From: an uncultured Alphaproteobacteria bacterium
Lineage (GTDB): Bacteria; Pseudomonadota; Alphaproteobacteria; HIMB59
NCBI GenBank assembly: GCA_902601865.1
Contig: CACKOX010000014.1
Location: forward strand, 1-34,904
DNA length: 34,904 nt
Direction of reading: 5' to 3'
How positions within the stretch are numbered: position 1 is the first letter of the stretch; each line of letters opens with the position of its first letter. Made by a program: the position numbers and the translations under genes. The notes beneath the pieces were generated by a model. The model did no database searches. It was not told where the DNA came from and saw only the letters and a program-made list of their open reading frames with translations. Positions 1 through 7,566 of the stretch are shown here, piece after piece.

Positions 1-2
1 CT

Positions 3-506
3 GATCCTGAATTTATTGTCGAATTAAATAATTTAGATAATGTTGACCATTTTGTGAGAGTTCACTCTGGTACAGAATATTGGGTCGCCTCTCTTGGTTT
101 TTGGCCAGGTCTTCCTTTCACTATGCCTTTAGATCCCCGATGTAAGTTAACAGCGCCTAAGTACAACCCTCCAAGAACTTGGACACCAAAAGGAACTGTT
201 GGCATGGGCGGGTCATCAACTGCAATATATCCAGACCGTCTTCCAGGTGGATATCAAATATTTGGTCGAACCCCAGTTCCAATATGGGATCCAGAAAAAA
301 ACTTTGATGTGTTCAAAGATAGTATTTGTTTATTTAGACCTGGAGACAGAATTAAATTTATACCTTGTGATTATGATGAGTTCGAGATGATAGAAAAAAA
401 AGTTAAAGAGAAAACATATAAATATGACCTCATTGATGAGCACAAATTTTCAATAAAAAAATATAAACAATGGCTAACACAATTAGACTATAATAAGAAA
501 TTTTAA
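3..506 (+). CDS. pxpB: 5-oxoprolinase subunit PxpB (KipI/allophanate hydrolase subunit 1 family), 3' part
   Basis: C-terminal part of a PxpB-family protein. With PxpA and PxpC, PxpB performs ATP-dependent opening of 5-oxoproline (pyroglutamate) to glutamate in the cytoplasm. The sequence shows the family's core: GFWPGLPF, then LDPR, PRTWTPKGTVGMGG, IYPDRLPGGYQIFGRTP and FRPGDRIKF. The frame is open through the left edge (codons DPEFIVELNN... precede the tracked GTG at 54), so that GTG is an internal valine and the true start is outside the window. The stop abuts the pxpC ATG with no gap, showing translational coupling. The last 40 residues are Lys-rich and unlike the conserved core. The family was earlier annotated as allophanate hydrolase subunit 1, so a urea-amidolyase-like role is the main alternative. 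Confidence 0.88.
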   Translation, partial: DPEFIVELNNLDNVDHFVRVHSGTEYWVASLGFWPGLPFTMPLDPRCKLTAPKYNPPRTWTPKGTVGMGGSSTAIYPDRLPGGYQIFGRTPVPIWDPEKNFDVFKDSICLFRPGDRIKFIPCDYDEFEMIEKKVKEKTYKYDLIDEHKFSIKKYKQWLTQLDYNKKF

Positions 507-1475
507 ATGTTTGAAGTTATAAAACCAGGTTTAGAAACATCTGTTCAAGATTACCCGGGAAGAATTGGATTTCTAAATCAAGGTTTCCCCCCTTCTGGAC
601 CTATGGACAGTTGGTCTTTTAGGCTTGCAAATCTTCTTGTAGGGAACCATGAAAATACGGGTGCACTTGAATGCCAGTATACAGGCCCTACTCTTAAATT
701 TGAAAAAGATCATGTTATTTCAATTTGTGGCGCAGATATGCAACCAAAAATTGATGGTAGGTCTATTCCAATGTGGGAAAGTATAATGGTGAAATCTAAT
801 CAAACTCTTGAACTTGGTTTTACTGTTACTGGTGCCCGATCCTATATTGCTTTTTCTGGAGGCATTGACTCAGAAAAATGGTTGGGTTCTCAATCGACAT
901 TTCATAAAGCTGGTGTTGGAGGAATTGATGGTTATGCTTTAAAAGAAAGTCAAAAAATTTCACTTGGTAACTCAAAAGGAAAAATTGGAAGAAAGATAAG
1001 AGCTGAATCTATCCCAGACATTACTAATTCAGGAGTATGGGAGATTGAGGTAGTTAGGGGACCAAATGATGATTGGTTAGATAATGCTGGTTATGAAACA
1101 TTTTTAAAAGCTGATTGGAAACTTCAAGCCAGAAGTGACCGAACAGGGTTTAGACTTGATGGGCCCTTACTTAGTTTTAACGAAAAAGCGACAAATAAAT
1201 CACCTGAGCATGGTTATGAACCCTCAAATATTATAGATCAAGGATACCCTATTGGTGGCATAAATCTCGCAGGTCAAACACCAATTATCCTTGTAAATGA
1301 TGGTCCAAGCATGGGGGGATTTATAGTTCCATTTACAGTTCCCTCAGCCTCTTTTTGGAAACTTGGTCAAGCAAAACCAAATGAAAAATTTAAATTTAAA
1401 GAAATAAGTGTGCTAGAAGCTCAAGAAATGAGATCTGAGCAAACCTCTCTTTGTTCAATGGGAAGTATTATTTAA
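507..1475 (+). CDS. pxpC: 5-oxoprolinase subunit PxpC (biotin-dependent carboxyltransferase-like / KipA family)
   Basis: Second subunit of the PxpBC module, 322 residues, close to the usual family length. Diagnostic segments are the N-terminal FEVIKPGLETSVQDYPGR, GFPPSGPMDSWSFRLAN, LECQYTGPTL, and later ARSDRTGFRLDGP and the C-terminal GQTPIILVNDGPSMGGF. The ATG directly follows the pxpB stop. The gene 3' end is followed within 2 bases by the ATG of a biotin-carrier domain gene, which suggests one polycistronic unit. Established knowledge: PxpABC is the widespread prokaryotic 5-oxoprolinase. The protein also resembles the carboxyltransferase-like half of urea amidolyase, so the nearby biotin carrier leaves a carboxylase-type role possible. 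PxpA is not visible in the window. Confidence 0.9.
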   Translation: MFEVIKPGLETSVQDYPGRIGFLNQGFPPSGPMDSWSFRLANLLVGNHENTGALECQYTGPTLKFEKDHVISICGADMQPKIDGRSIPMWESIMVKSNQTLELGFTVTGARSYIAFSGGIDSEKWLGSQSTFHKAGVGGIDGYALKESQKISLGNSKGKIGRKIRAESIPDITNSGVWEIEVVRGPNDDWLDNAGYETFLKADWKLQARSDRTGFRLDGPLLSFNEKATNKSPEHGYEPSNIIDQGYPIGGINLAGQTPIILVNDGPSMGGFIVPFTVPSASFWKLGQAKPNEKFKFKEISVLEAQEMRSEQTSLCSMGSII

Positions 1476-1477
1476 CA

Positions 1478-1696
1478 ATGACCACTGAAGTTTTGACCTC
1501 TGTGCCTGGGAACATATGGAAGGTCCTAGTAGAAGTTGGTGATGAAGTGAACGAGGGAGATGTTTTATTTATTATGGAAGTAATGAAATCAGAGGTAAAT
1601 CATAGTGCTCCAGTAAGTGGAACTATTTCTCAGGTCAATATCAGTAATGATCAAGAGGGAGTTAATCCAGGTACTGTAGCTGTAGTGATCGAATAA
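1478..1696 (+). CDS. Discrete biotin carboxyl carrier domain protein (AccB-like)
   Basis: A 72-residue single biotinyl/lipoyl-type domain. The MEVMKSE motif places the target lysine at about residue 37, the position and context (M-K flanked by E/V) expected for biotin rather than lipoate. The preceding GDEVNEGDVL and following APVSGTI match the two halves of the barrel. The tracked ORF begins at a TTG (1451) inside pxpC; I place the start at the ATG at 1478, which gives a normal domain start and only a 2-base gap after pxpC. Downstream, the GST gene begins right after the stop. A biotin carboxylase partner is not in the window and may lie upstream of pxpB. Confidence 0.82.
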   Translation: MTTEVLTSVPGNIWKVLVEVGDEVNEGDVLFIMEVMKSEVNHSAPVSGTISQVNISNDQEGVNPGTVAVVIE

Positions 1697-2311
1697 ATGA
1701 GCAATATTCCTTTATTATATAATGGTCCCACATCTCCATTTGGTAGAAAATGTAAAGTCGCTGCTTTAGTCTTAGAAATTGAACATGAAGAGGAAAAGAT
1801 AAATATTTACAAATCCAGATTTCTTGATGAGTTTAATCCCTTGAGACAAGTCCCAACCCTAATAGTTGGGAATAAGACAATTACTGATAGTGATAATATT
1901 TGTTTATACTTTGATAGTATCTCAAAACGAAAGTCTATTTATCCAAATGAACGATACTGGGAATGTATGACGATGATTAGTATTTCTAATGGAATAATGG
2001 AAAATGCAGTAAATCGATATATAGAAACATCAGCGATACCAGAAGACGAACAAAGATCCAAATCAATTGAAAGATACGAAAAAAAAATTTTAAGATCTAT
2101 TCAATGGATTGAAAATAAATTTGATGAATTTGTTAGCGATCATCTTACAATGGACCAGATATCGGTTGCTTGCGCGTTAGACTATACTTCGCTGAGACTT
2201 AATAGTAACTGGGGTGAGAACAATCCTAAACTAAAAACATGGCTTGAAAGATTGACTGAGAATAATTTTATGAAATCTACCTTACCGGGGGAAAGTTTTA
2301 AATATGAATAA
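1697..2311 (+). CDS. Glutathione S-transferase family protein
   Basis: 204 residues with an N-terminal thioredoxin-like domain and a helical C-terminal domain. The opening LLYNGPTSPFGRKCKVAAL is the first strand/helix with the likely catalytic Ser/Cys region. VPTL (the cis-Pro loop that contacts glutathione) follows at about residue 53, then TDSDNICLYFD as the acidic-Ser glutathione motif. Substrate is unknown; such proteins conjugate or reduce electrophiles or act as isomerases. It starts at an ATG that directly follows the stop of the biotin-carrier gene, so it is probably co-transcribed with pxpBC. Confidence 0.82.
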   Translation: MSNIPLLYNGPTSPFGRKCKVAALVLEIEHEEEKINIYKSRFLDEFNPLRQVPTLIVGNKTITDSDNICLYFDSISKRKSIYPNERYWECMTMISISNGIMENAVNRYIETSAIPEDEQRSKSIERYEKKILRSIQWIENKFDEFVSDHLTMDQISVACALDYTSLRLNSNWGENNPKLKTWLERLTENNFMKSTLPGESFKYE

Positions 2312-2335
2312 AAGCTTTAGAAAATATTTTAACAA

Positions 2336-2845
2336 ATGATACATTATTCAATGATGAGATTATTAGCTGTCCTAATTGTATTTGTTTTATTAGCGCCCTT
2401 ATCTGGTAAAGCTGAATATGAAATGCATATACCTAATTGTACGCAAAAAGGTGTTGAAAATTGCGGTGGTTTTTTGTTTGATAATGAAACTGGCGATGTC
2501 TTGTTTTGTGGATCTGAAAGTTGCATTGATTTAAAGCTGCCAAAATCTTGGAAATCTAAACAAAGTGATAAACAATCAAAACAAGATCAAATAATTGAAA
2601 TGCTATCAAATATTCAAGTTGGAACAGTAACTTCAAGTGTTCAAAATATTGAACCCTCATCAAACCAAGTAGTTGAAGAAAAAGTAGTGAAAACAGAGGA
2701 TATAAAAGAAGAGAAAAAAGAGTCAAAAAAAGAAGAGAAAAAAATTGAAAAGTGTGACAAAGAAAAGAAAAGTTTGTGTAAAGGTTCTGGTGGAATGCAG
2801 CTTGGTGGAACAGGTATGAAACTTAAGAAACCATCTAAAAAATAA
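2336..2845 (+). CDS. Secreted Cys-containing, Lys/Glu-rich protein of unknown function
   Basis: I do not recognise this 169-residue protein. It has a signal peptide (MMRLLAVLIVFVLLAPLSGKA, likely cleavage after GKA). The start may be ATG 2336 or one of the Met-Met codons at 2351/2354, which would give a more typical signal peptide. The mature N-terminus holds four cysteines in about 30 residues (NCTQ, NCGG, FCGSESC), which could form disulfides or bind a metal. The middle and end are highly charged (EEKKESKKEEKKIEK), with two more cysteines before a Gly/Lys-rich tail. No clear Shine-Dalgarno. It lies 24 bases after the GST gene and may belong to the same transcript. Role unknown; periplasmic location is inferred from the leader. 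Confidence 0.65.
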   Translation: MIHYSMMRLLAVLIVFVLLAPLSGKAEYEMHIPNCTQKGVENCGGFLFDNETGDVLFCGSESCIDLKLPKSWKSKQSDKQSKQDQIIEMLSNIQVGTVTSSVQNIEPSSNQVVEEKVVKTEDIKEEKKESKKEEKKIEKCDKEKKSLCKGSGGMQLGGTGMKLKKPSKK

Positions 2846-2846
2846 T

Positions 2847-3074
2847 TTGAGAAAAAGTAAAAAAAGAAAAATCACTGCCCTTTTCTTAATAAGAGAAAAG
2901 CTTGCGCTAGATTTATCAAATGAAATTAGTATGCACAAAGAGGAGGCGTATGAGATCGTTGATTTTTCTTTTCAATTGAGTGACAAACTTCCCTCTACTT
3001 ATGAAGAGTTGAAATCTGAAATTAAGGCTTACATTATTATAAATATGTTATCTTTGGTTACTAAATTCCACTAG
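2847..3074 (+). CDS. Small hypothetical protein (TTG start)
   Basis: 75-codon ORF one base after the preceding stop, starting TTG. The product has a basic N-terminus (MRKSKKRK), is predicted largely helical, and ends with a hydrophobic stretch (YIIINMLSLVTKF). There is no recognisable domain. Close coupling to the upstream gene favours it being real; the non-ATG start and lack of family recognition count against. Its 3' end overlaps the convergent gene at 3061 by 14 bases. Confidence 0.4.
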   Translation: MRKSKKRKITALFLIREKLALDLSNEISMHKEEAYEIVDFSFQLSDKLPSTYEELKSEIKAYIIINMLSLVTKFH

Positions 3075-3654
3075 TGTCAATTTCTTTTACTTGTGTAGTT
3101 TGACTTTTATCCTCTAATAACAAATCATATTTTTTGTTCTCATTTATCATGTAGGAATTATCACTCAGTATAATATCCATTCTTCTGTTATTGAAACTAT
3201 AGTCGCAAGTAACAGAAAAAATTAACTTATTATCATCTGTGATACTATCGAGGTAAATTTCCCAAGTTGTTTTACTTTTAAGTTTATTTGGAAACTGTTT
3301 TACTTCAGTAGAATATTCATCAGAATTTTTATTTTGAAAAGATTTTATAAATTGACTTTGTATATCCAAGCATTCCACAGGATTTAATTGAAGTAATTTA
3401 TTTGAGCCGTGTATTTCATAAATATTTCCAGTTTTGGTGGCTTTAATAACATAGTTTTTAAGATATTTATTTGAGATCAAAACTCTTTCTTCTTGAATTG
3501 ATATGCTTTCAATTATTTCTTTTTTAAACTTTATGTCCCCGTCATTTTCATACTTAAATATATTCTCATATAACTTATAACCAAAAAGATCTATAGCATG
3601 AGAATTAAGAGAAATGAGCAACAAAGAGAGGCTTAATGACAAAATCCTTAGCAT
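3061..3654 (-). CDS. Secreted protein of unknown function
   Basis: 197 residues starting with a clear signal peptide (MLRILSLSLSLLLISLNSHA, cleavage expected after SHA). The mature part is rich in Asn, Lys and Ser, probably beta-rich, with two cysteines (VECLD and VTCDY) about 70 residues apart that could pair. No family recognised. It is the last gene of a three-gene minus-strand set headed by the ParA-type ATPase, 19 bases downstream of the middle gene. Confidence 0.65.
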   Translation of the reverse strand: MLRILSLSLSLLLISLNSHAIDLFGYKLYENIFKYENDGDIKFKKEIIESISIQEERVLISNKYLKNYVIKATKTGNIYEIHGSNKLLQLNPVECLDIQSQFIKSFQNKNSDEYSTEVKQFPNKLKSKTTWEIYLDSITDDNKLIFSVTCDYSFNNRRMDIILSDNSYMINENKKYDLLLEDKSQTTQVKEIDTSGI

Positions 3655-3673
3655 ACATCATTGTAACATTGAT

Positions 3674-4123
3674 TTAGTTCTTTGTAATTTTATTGAGTGG
3701 ATAAGGAACATCTTTTATTGAAAAATTTTGACAATATTCAACCCCCTCTAATAATTTATCCCATAAAACTTTTGTCTCATTTTCTAAAATAGGCATAAGA
3801 AATGATGCTAAACTGAGAAACCATAATTTAAAAGAGTCTTTAGAAATTCTATCTAAATCAGAATTGATTATTTGAGAAAATGTATCTTTCCATTGATTCA
3901 ATAATAATGTTGCCTCATCCTTTGATAAATCTTTAGGGGAAATAAAATATTTTTTTTGAACTGTTGATTTATCTTGCTCTAAAATTGAAAATTTAAATTG
4001 ATAGGCACTATCAAGAATCATGGCTCGTTCTTGACTATCATTTATTTCAATCCAACTGATAAAGCCTTTTAATAAACTTGAACTAATATTTTCCAGCTGC
4101 TCATAGTCAATATTTTTGTTCAT
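3674..4123 (-). CDS. Hypothetical protein encoded next to ParA-type ATPase
   Basis: 149 residues, soluble, predicted mostly alpha-helical, with no signal peptide and no recognised domain. It starts 16 bases downstream of the parA-like gene on the same strand. That is where partner or cargo-adaptor genes of small orphan ParA ATPases are often found, so a role as ParA partner is possible but is only inferred from position. No ribbon-helix-helix or ParB-like motif is visible. Confidence 0.6.
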   Translation of the reverse strand: MNKNIDYEQLENISSSLLKGFISWIEINDSQERAMILDSAYQFKFSILEQDKSTVQKKYFISPKDLSKDEATLLLNQWKDTFSQIINSDLDRISKDSFKLWFLSLASFLMPILENETKVLWDKLLEGVEYCQNFSIKDVPYPLNKITKN

Positions 4124-4139
4124 AGTAATAATTTAAAAA

Positions 4140-4778
4140 TTATATATTGAGAAATGATTTAATTTCCTTAGCTAGGGCCAACATTTCCAAACAACCTTTT
4201 CCAGTTCTTTGTTTTTCTACAACTGTGAGGCCAAGGCCCATAGAGGAAACAAAAATTTGTCTATTACCTAAAATAGTTTTTGCTTTTTTGACTTTCATGC
4301 GATCGACAAATTTTATTGCTTCATGAATTAATTTTGATTTAGCATTTGCTCTATTGATTAAAATTAAAATTTCCTTTTTTTCACGTTTTGCTAACTCAAT
4401 AATTGACTCCGTTGCCCAAAAATCTACCTGTGAAGGAGAAATTGGAATAACTACTAAATCTGCTATTTCAATTGCAGGCCTGCCATCCGCGTCTATCTTG
4501 GGTGGAGTATCAATTATGACTATGTCTGATTTTTGCTTAAGAGATTTAGCTTCATATTGAGCGCCCCATAGACTTGCGGTTTTAAATTCTATTGTATTCT
4601 TGTCTTTGAGTTTATCTTTTCTCATAAGAAACCACTTACCCAAACTACCTTGCGGGTCGGTATCTAAAATCACGGTGGAAAGATTGTGTTTAATTGAAAA
4701 AACAGTTGCTAAATTAGCAGCAATTGTTGTTTTTCCAGAACCACCTTTTTGTTGAGCGATGGTAATTACTTTAGACAC
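4140..4778 (-). CDS. Orphan ParA/MinD-family partitioning ATPase
   Basis: 212-residue P-loop ATPase with the deviant Walker A motif KGGSGKTT at about residues 10-17, the switch DTDPQGSLGKW (A') and the Walker B region IVIIDTPP. These mark the ParA/MinD superfamily, which positions DNA, protein clusters or cell-cycle factors through ATP-dependent dimers on the nucleoid or membrane. It lacks the N-terminal HTH of plasmid type Ia ParA, and no parB lies beside it, so it is not the main chromosomal parAB. It heads a minus-strand set with two unknown genes. Its start faces the adh gene across 127 bases that contain two palindromes. Confidence 0.88.
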   Translation of the reverse strand: MSKVITIAQQKGGSGKTTIAANLATVFSIKHNLSTVILDTDPQGSLGKWFLMRKDKLKDKNTIEFKTASLWGAQYEAKSLKQKSDIVIIDTPPKIDADGRPAIEIADLVVIPISPSQVDFWATESIIELAKREKKEILILINRANAKSKLIHEAIKFVDRMKVKKAKTILGNRQIFVSSMGLGLTVVEKQRTGKGCLEMLALAKEIKSFLNI

Positions 4779-4804
4779 AATTTAAGTATAAAAATATAAA
4801 ACCT

Positions 4805-4819
4805 ATAAGAAAGTCTTAT
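4805..4819. promoter_or_regulatory. Inverted repeat (6-3-6) upstream of parA-like gene
   Basis: ATAAGA-AAG-TCTTAT is a perfect 6-bp-arm palindrome 26 bases upstream of the ParA-type start, in the divergent 4779-4905 interval. It could be a regulator site for the parA set. In such AT-rich DNA a 6-bp palindrome can occur by chance. Confidence 0.3.
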
Positions 4820-4837
4820 TTAAAAAATCCTGTGGGT

Positions 4838-4858
4838 TTATTTTATTCAATAAAATAA
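4838..4858. promoter_or_regulatory. 21-bp perfect inverted repeat upstream of alcohol dehydrogenase
   Basis: Arms TTATTTTATT and AATAAAATAA flank a single central C, a perfect 10-1-10 palindrome lying 47 bases before the ATG at 4906. As RNA it would have almost no loop, so a protein operator is likelier than a terminator. Both arms contain only A and T, which lowers its weight. It differs from the ATTCA-N3-TGAAT set found in the sugar island. Confidence 0.4.
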
Positions 4859-4905
4859 GGATATTTTTTATAGGAAATAAACTTTACATAATTTATATTG
4901 CTCAA

Positions 4906-6069
4906 ATGCAACCTTTTCAATTTAACACAACAGCAGGTATTCGATTTGGTGAGGGACATTCAGAAAATACAGCTGAAGAAGTATCAAACAAACTTGGGAA
5001 CAGAATCCTCTTTGTTACAGATCCTGGTCTAGTTAAATTAGGATTGATTGATAAAACCATATCCGCTCTTCAAAAAAATTCGGAAATATTAATTTTTGAT
5101 AATGTAGAAGCAGATCCTTCTTTAAAAACTCTATTGAAATGCGTTCAAGAAGGAAAAGATTTCAAGGCAACGGGTGTGATAGGTTTTGGTGGCGGTTCTT
5201 CTATGGATGTGGCTAAGCTAACTGCTCTTTTGATAGGGTCAAATGAAGACATCCATCAAGCTTGGGGGGTAGCTAATGCAAAAGGACCTAGATTGCCTTT
5301 AGTTTTATATCCGACAACATCAGGTACTGGTTCAGAAGTGACACCCATATCTATAATTACACAAGATGATTTAGAAAAAAAAGGAGTTTCCTCTTCTATC
5401 ATCCTTCCTGACTTAGCTATACTTGATCCTTTGTTAACTTTGGGACTGCCTCCACATATTACGGCGGCGACAGGTATTGATGCAATGGTCCACGCTATTG
5501 AGTCTTATGCATCTAAAAGTATAAACAATAATTTAATTTCAAAAACTTTGGCTAAAGAAGCTTTAAAACTTTTAGGAAGTTCCATTCAAAAAGCTGTCAC
5601 AGACGGCAATAATGTTGATGCTAGATCAAATATGTTAATTGGATCTATGTTAGCTGGTGTCTCTTTTGGAAACTCTCCAGTGGCTGGGGTGCACGCACTT
5701 GCATACCCTATAGGTGGAACATTTCACATACCTCATGGACTATCAAATGCAATCGTATTACCATATGTTTTAAGATTTAATATTACAGAGCAAAGTGCCG
5801 CTAAGTTATATAGCGAGATTGCTCCTATTATTTTTCCAGATATTAATACTTCAACTAGCACTCAAGATATTGCATCAAATTTTATCGAAAAGTTATCTAA
5901 TCTTTCAAGTGAACTTGGTTTAGAACAAAGGTTACGAGATGTGAATATTCCTGAAAGTGCTTGTGAAACTATGGCCAAAGATGCTATGAAACAAACACGT
6001 TTGCTAATTAACAACCCCAAGGAAATCTCAGAAAAAGACGCCTATGATATTTATAGATCTGCTTGGTAA
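4906..6069 (+). CDS. Iron-containing (group III) alcohol dehydrogenase
   Basis: 387 residues, standard family length. NAD(P)-dependent oxidation of an alcohol or reduction of an aldehyde or ketone. Visible: the dinucleotide-binding GFGGGSSMDVAK at about residues 93-104, TTSGTGSEV, and the metal ligands Asp192 and His196 in GIDAMVHAIESY, His263 in GVHALAYP and His277 in FHIPHG. All four ligands are present, so it should be active. The exact substrate (short alcohols, lactaldehyde, 4-hydroxybutyrate or a maleylacetate-type substrate) cannot be read from sequence. It is a single gene with its own upstream region and no catabolic partner next to it. Confidence 0.9.
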   Translation: MQPFQFNTTAGIRFGEGHSENTAEEVSNKLGNRILFVTDPGLVKLGLIDKTISALQKNSEILIFDNVEADPSLKTLLKCVQEGKDFKATGVIGFGGGSSMDVAKLTALLIGSNEDIHQAWGVANAKGPRLPLVLYPTTSGTGSEVTPISIITQDDLEKKGVSSSIILPDLAILDPLLTLGLPPHITAATGIDAMVHAIESYASKSINNNLISKTLAKEALKLLGSSIQKAVTDGNNVDARSNMLIGSMLAGVSFGNSPVAGVHALAYPIGGTFHIPHGLSNAIVLPYVLRFNITEQSAAKLYSEIAPIIFPDINTSTSTQDIASNFIEKLSNLSSELGLEQRLRDVNIPESACETMAKDAMKQTRLLINNPKEISEKDAYDIYRSAW

Positions 6070-6145
6070 AATGTTTATATTTGCCCAATAATTAAATATC
6101 TAAGTTCTTGAAATTATGAATTTATAGACTAAATAATTATCAAAA

Positions 6146-6847
6146 ATGCTACAAGTTAATGACATATCTAAAAATTTTGGTGATTTTAAAGCCATAAATG
6201 ACCTCTCATTTGAAGTAAAAGTTGGAGACGTTATGGGTTTTTTAGGCCCAAATGGTGCTGGTAAAACTACATCCATGAGAGTAATTACTGGTTACCTTAA
6301 ATCTGATAAAGGAAGTGTGGTCATCAATAATAAGAATATTGATGAAGATCCAATATTTACAAAATCAATGATTGGATACCTACCTGAGGGAGTCCCATTA
6401 TATTTAGATTTATCTCCTTATCTATATTTAGATTATGTTTGCCAAGTTAGAGAAATAAAAAATCCTAAGACTGCTATTAAAAAAGCTATTAGTGATCTAC
6501 AGCTCGAAGAAGTGAAGGATGTACCTATAGAAACTTTATCAAAAGGTTTTAAAAGAAGAGTGGGTATTGCTCAAGCCCTTATTCATAATCCAAAATTATT
6601 GATATTAGACGAACCAACAGATGGTTTAGACCCTCTTCAAAAATTTGAAGTAAGAAAATTAATTACAAAATTATCAAAGACAAAAGCAATAATAATTTCA
6701 ACACATATACTCGATGAAGTTCCAGAGGTTTGTAACAAATGTCTTATAATTAACAATGGTGAAAAAGTATTTGAGGGTACACCTACACAATTAAAAAAGA
6801 AAGTAGGTAAAACTTTAGATGAAAAATTTAGGAAGTTAGTAAAATAA
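6146..6847 (+). CDS. ABC transporter ATP-binding protein (GldA/NatA-like)
   Basis: 233-residue nucleotide-binding subunit: Walker A GPNGAGKTT at about residue 35, Q-loop region, signature LSKGFKRRV (a Gly-to-Lys variant of LSGGxxRR that is common in ABC-2-type ATPases), Walker B LLILDEPTDGLDP and switch His in ISTHIL. It powers the permease whose ATG overlaps its stop by one base. Together with the GldG-like and DUF4340 proteins downstream it forms the four-part GldA-F-G type complex. In Bacteroidetes this complex is linked to gliding; in proteobacteria its substrate is unknown, so I infer only an export or envelope role. Confidence 0.9.
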   Translation: MLQVNDISKNFGDFKAINDLSFEVKVGDVMGFLGPNGAGKTTSMRVITGYLKSDKGSVVINNKNIDEDPIFTKSMIGYLPEGVPLYLDLSPYLYLDYVCQVREIKNPKTAIKKAISDLQLEEVKDVPIETLSKGFKRRVGIAQALIHNPKLLILDEPTDGLDPLQKFEVRKLITKLSKTKAIIISTHILDEVPEVCNKCLIINNGEKVFEGTPTQLKKKVGKTLDEKFRKLVK

Positions 6848-7566
6848 TGTTAGCCTTAATCAAAAGAGAACTAAAACTATATTTTATAACTCCTGTTGCC
6901 TACATATTTACTGCAATTTTTATTTTAACTTCAATGTCGCTTACTTTTTACTTTGGATCTTTTTTTTCTTCAGGTGTAGCAGACTTAACGGTTTTTTTTA
7001 GCTTTATACCTTGGGTATTTATATTCTTTGTATCAGCTGTAACTATGAAAAGTTGGTCAGAGGAAAAAAGACTAGGCACGATAGAACTTTTATTAACTCT
7101 TCCTGTACCGCTTTGGAAAATAGTTTTGAGTAAATTTTTTGCTACTTGGGCATTTGTTGTATTTTCTATTATCCTTACTTTTCCAATATGGATTACAGTT
7201 AATTATTTAGGAAACCCAGATAATACTGTAATAGTTGGGCAATATCTGGGTGTGATTATAATGGCTGGTGCATACGTTTCACTGGGAATTTTCTTTTCTT
7301 CACTTACCAATAATCAAATAATTGCTTTTATTTTATCTATTATGGTTTCCTTTCTTTTTACGATTAGTGGCTTTCCTCTAATGATTAATTTTATCACAGG
7401 AATTTTACCAATTGAGATTGTTGAATTAATTTCAAGTTTTAGTTTTTTGACACATTTCTCAACTATTCAAACAGGTTTCTTCTCTATTAAAGGATTATTT
7501 TTCTTTTTATCTTTTATTGCTCTTTGGAACTATTTAACAATTATAAAATTTCAAAATCGAGACTAA
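6847..7566 (+). CDS. ABC-2 type permease (GldF-like)
   Basis: 239 residues with six hydrophobic segments, starting FITPVAYIFTAIFILTS after a short amphipathic lead (MLALIKREL), typical of ABC-2 permeases. SWSEEKRLGTIELLLTLPVP matches the conserved coupling segment (KRLGTIE...L) near residue 75. The ATG overlaps the ATPase stop by one base, and the stop overlaps the ATG of the next gene (TAATG). Membrane partner of the upstream ATPase. Confidence 0.88.
   Translation: MLALIKRELKLYFITPVAYIFTAIFILTSMSLTFYFGSFFSSGVADLTVFFSFIPWVFIFFVSAVTMKSWSEEKRLGTIELLLTLPVPLWKIVLSKFFATWAFVVFSIILTFPIWITVNYLGNPDNTVIVGQYLGVIIMAGAYVSLGIFFSSLTNNQIIAFILSIMVSFLFTISGFPLMINFITGILPIEIVELISSFSFLTHFSTIQTGFFSIKGLFFFLSFIALWNYLTIIKFQNRD

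Noticed and set aside
54-56. GTG at 54 as the start of the first gene
   Set aside because: The frame is open to the left edge and upstream codons fit a continuing PxpB protein; this is an internal valine.
1451-1477. TTG start of the biotin-carrier ORF
   Set aside because: It overlaps pxpC by 25 bases and adds residues not part of the domain; ATG 1478 gives a normal domain start.
2723-2938. 71-codon minus-strand ORF rich in Phe and Leu
   Set aside because: Antisense of the Lys/Glu-rich stretch of the secreted protein; the composition follows from the complementary A-rich codons.
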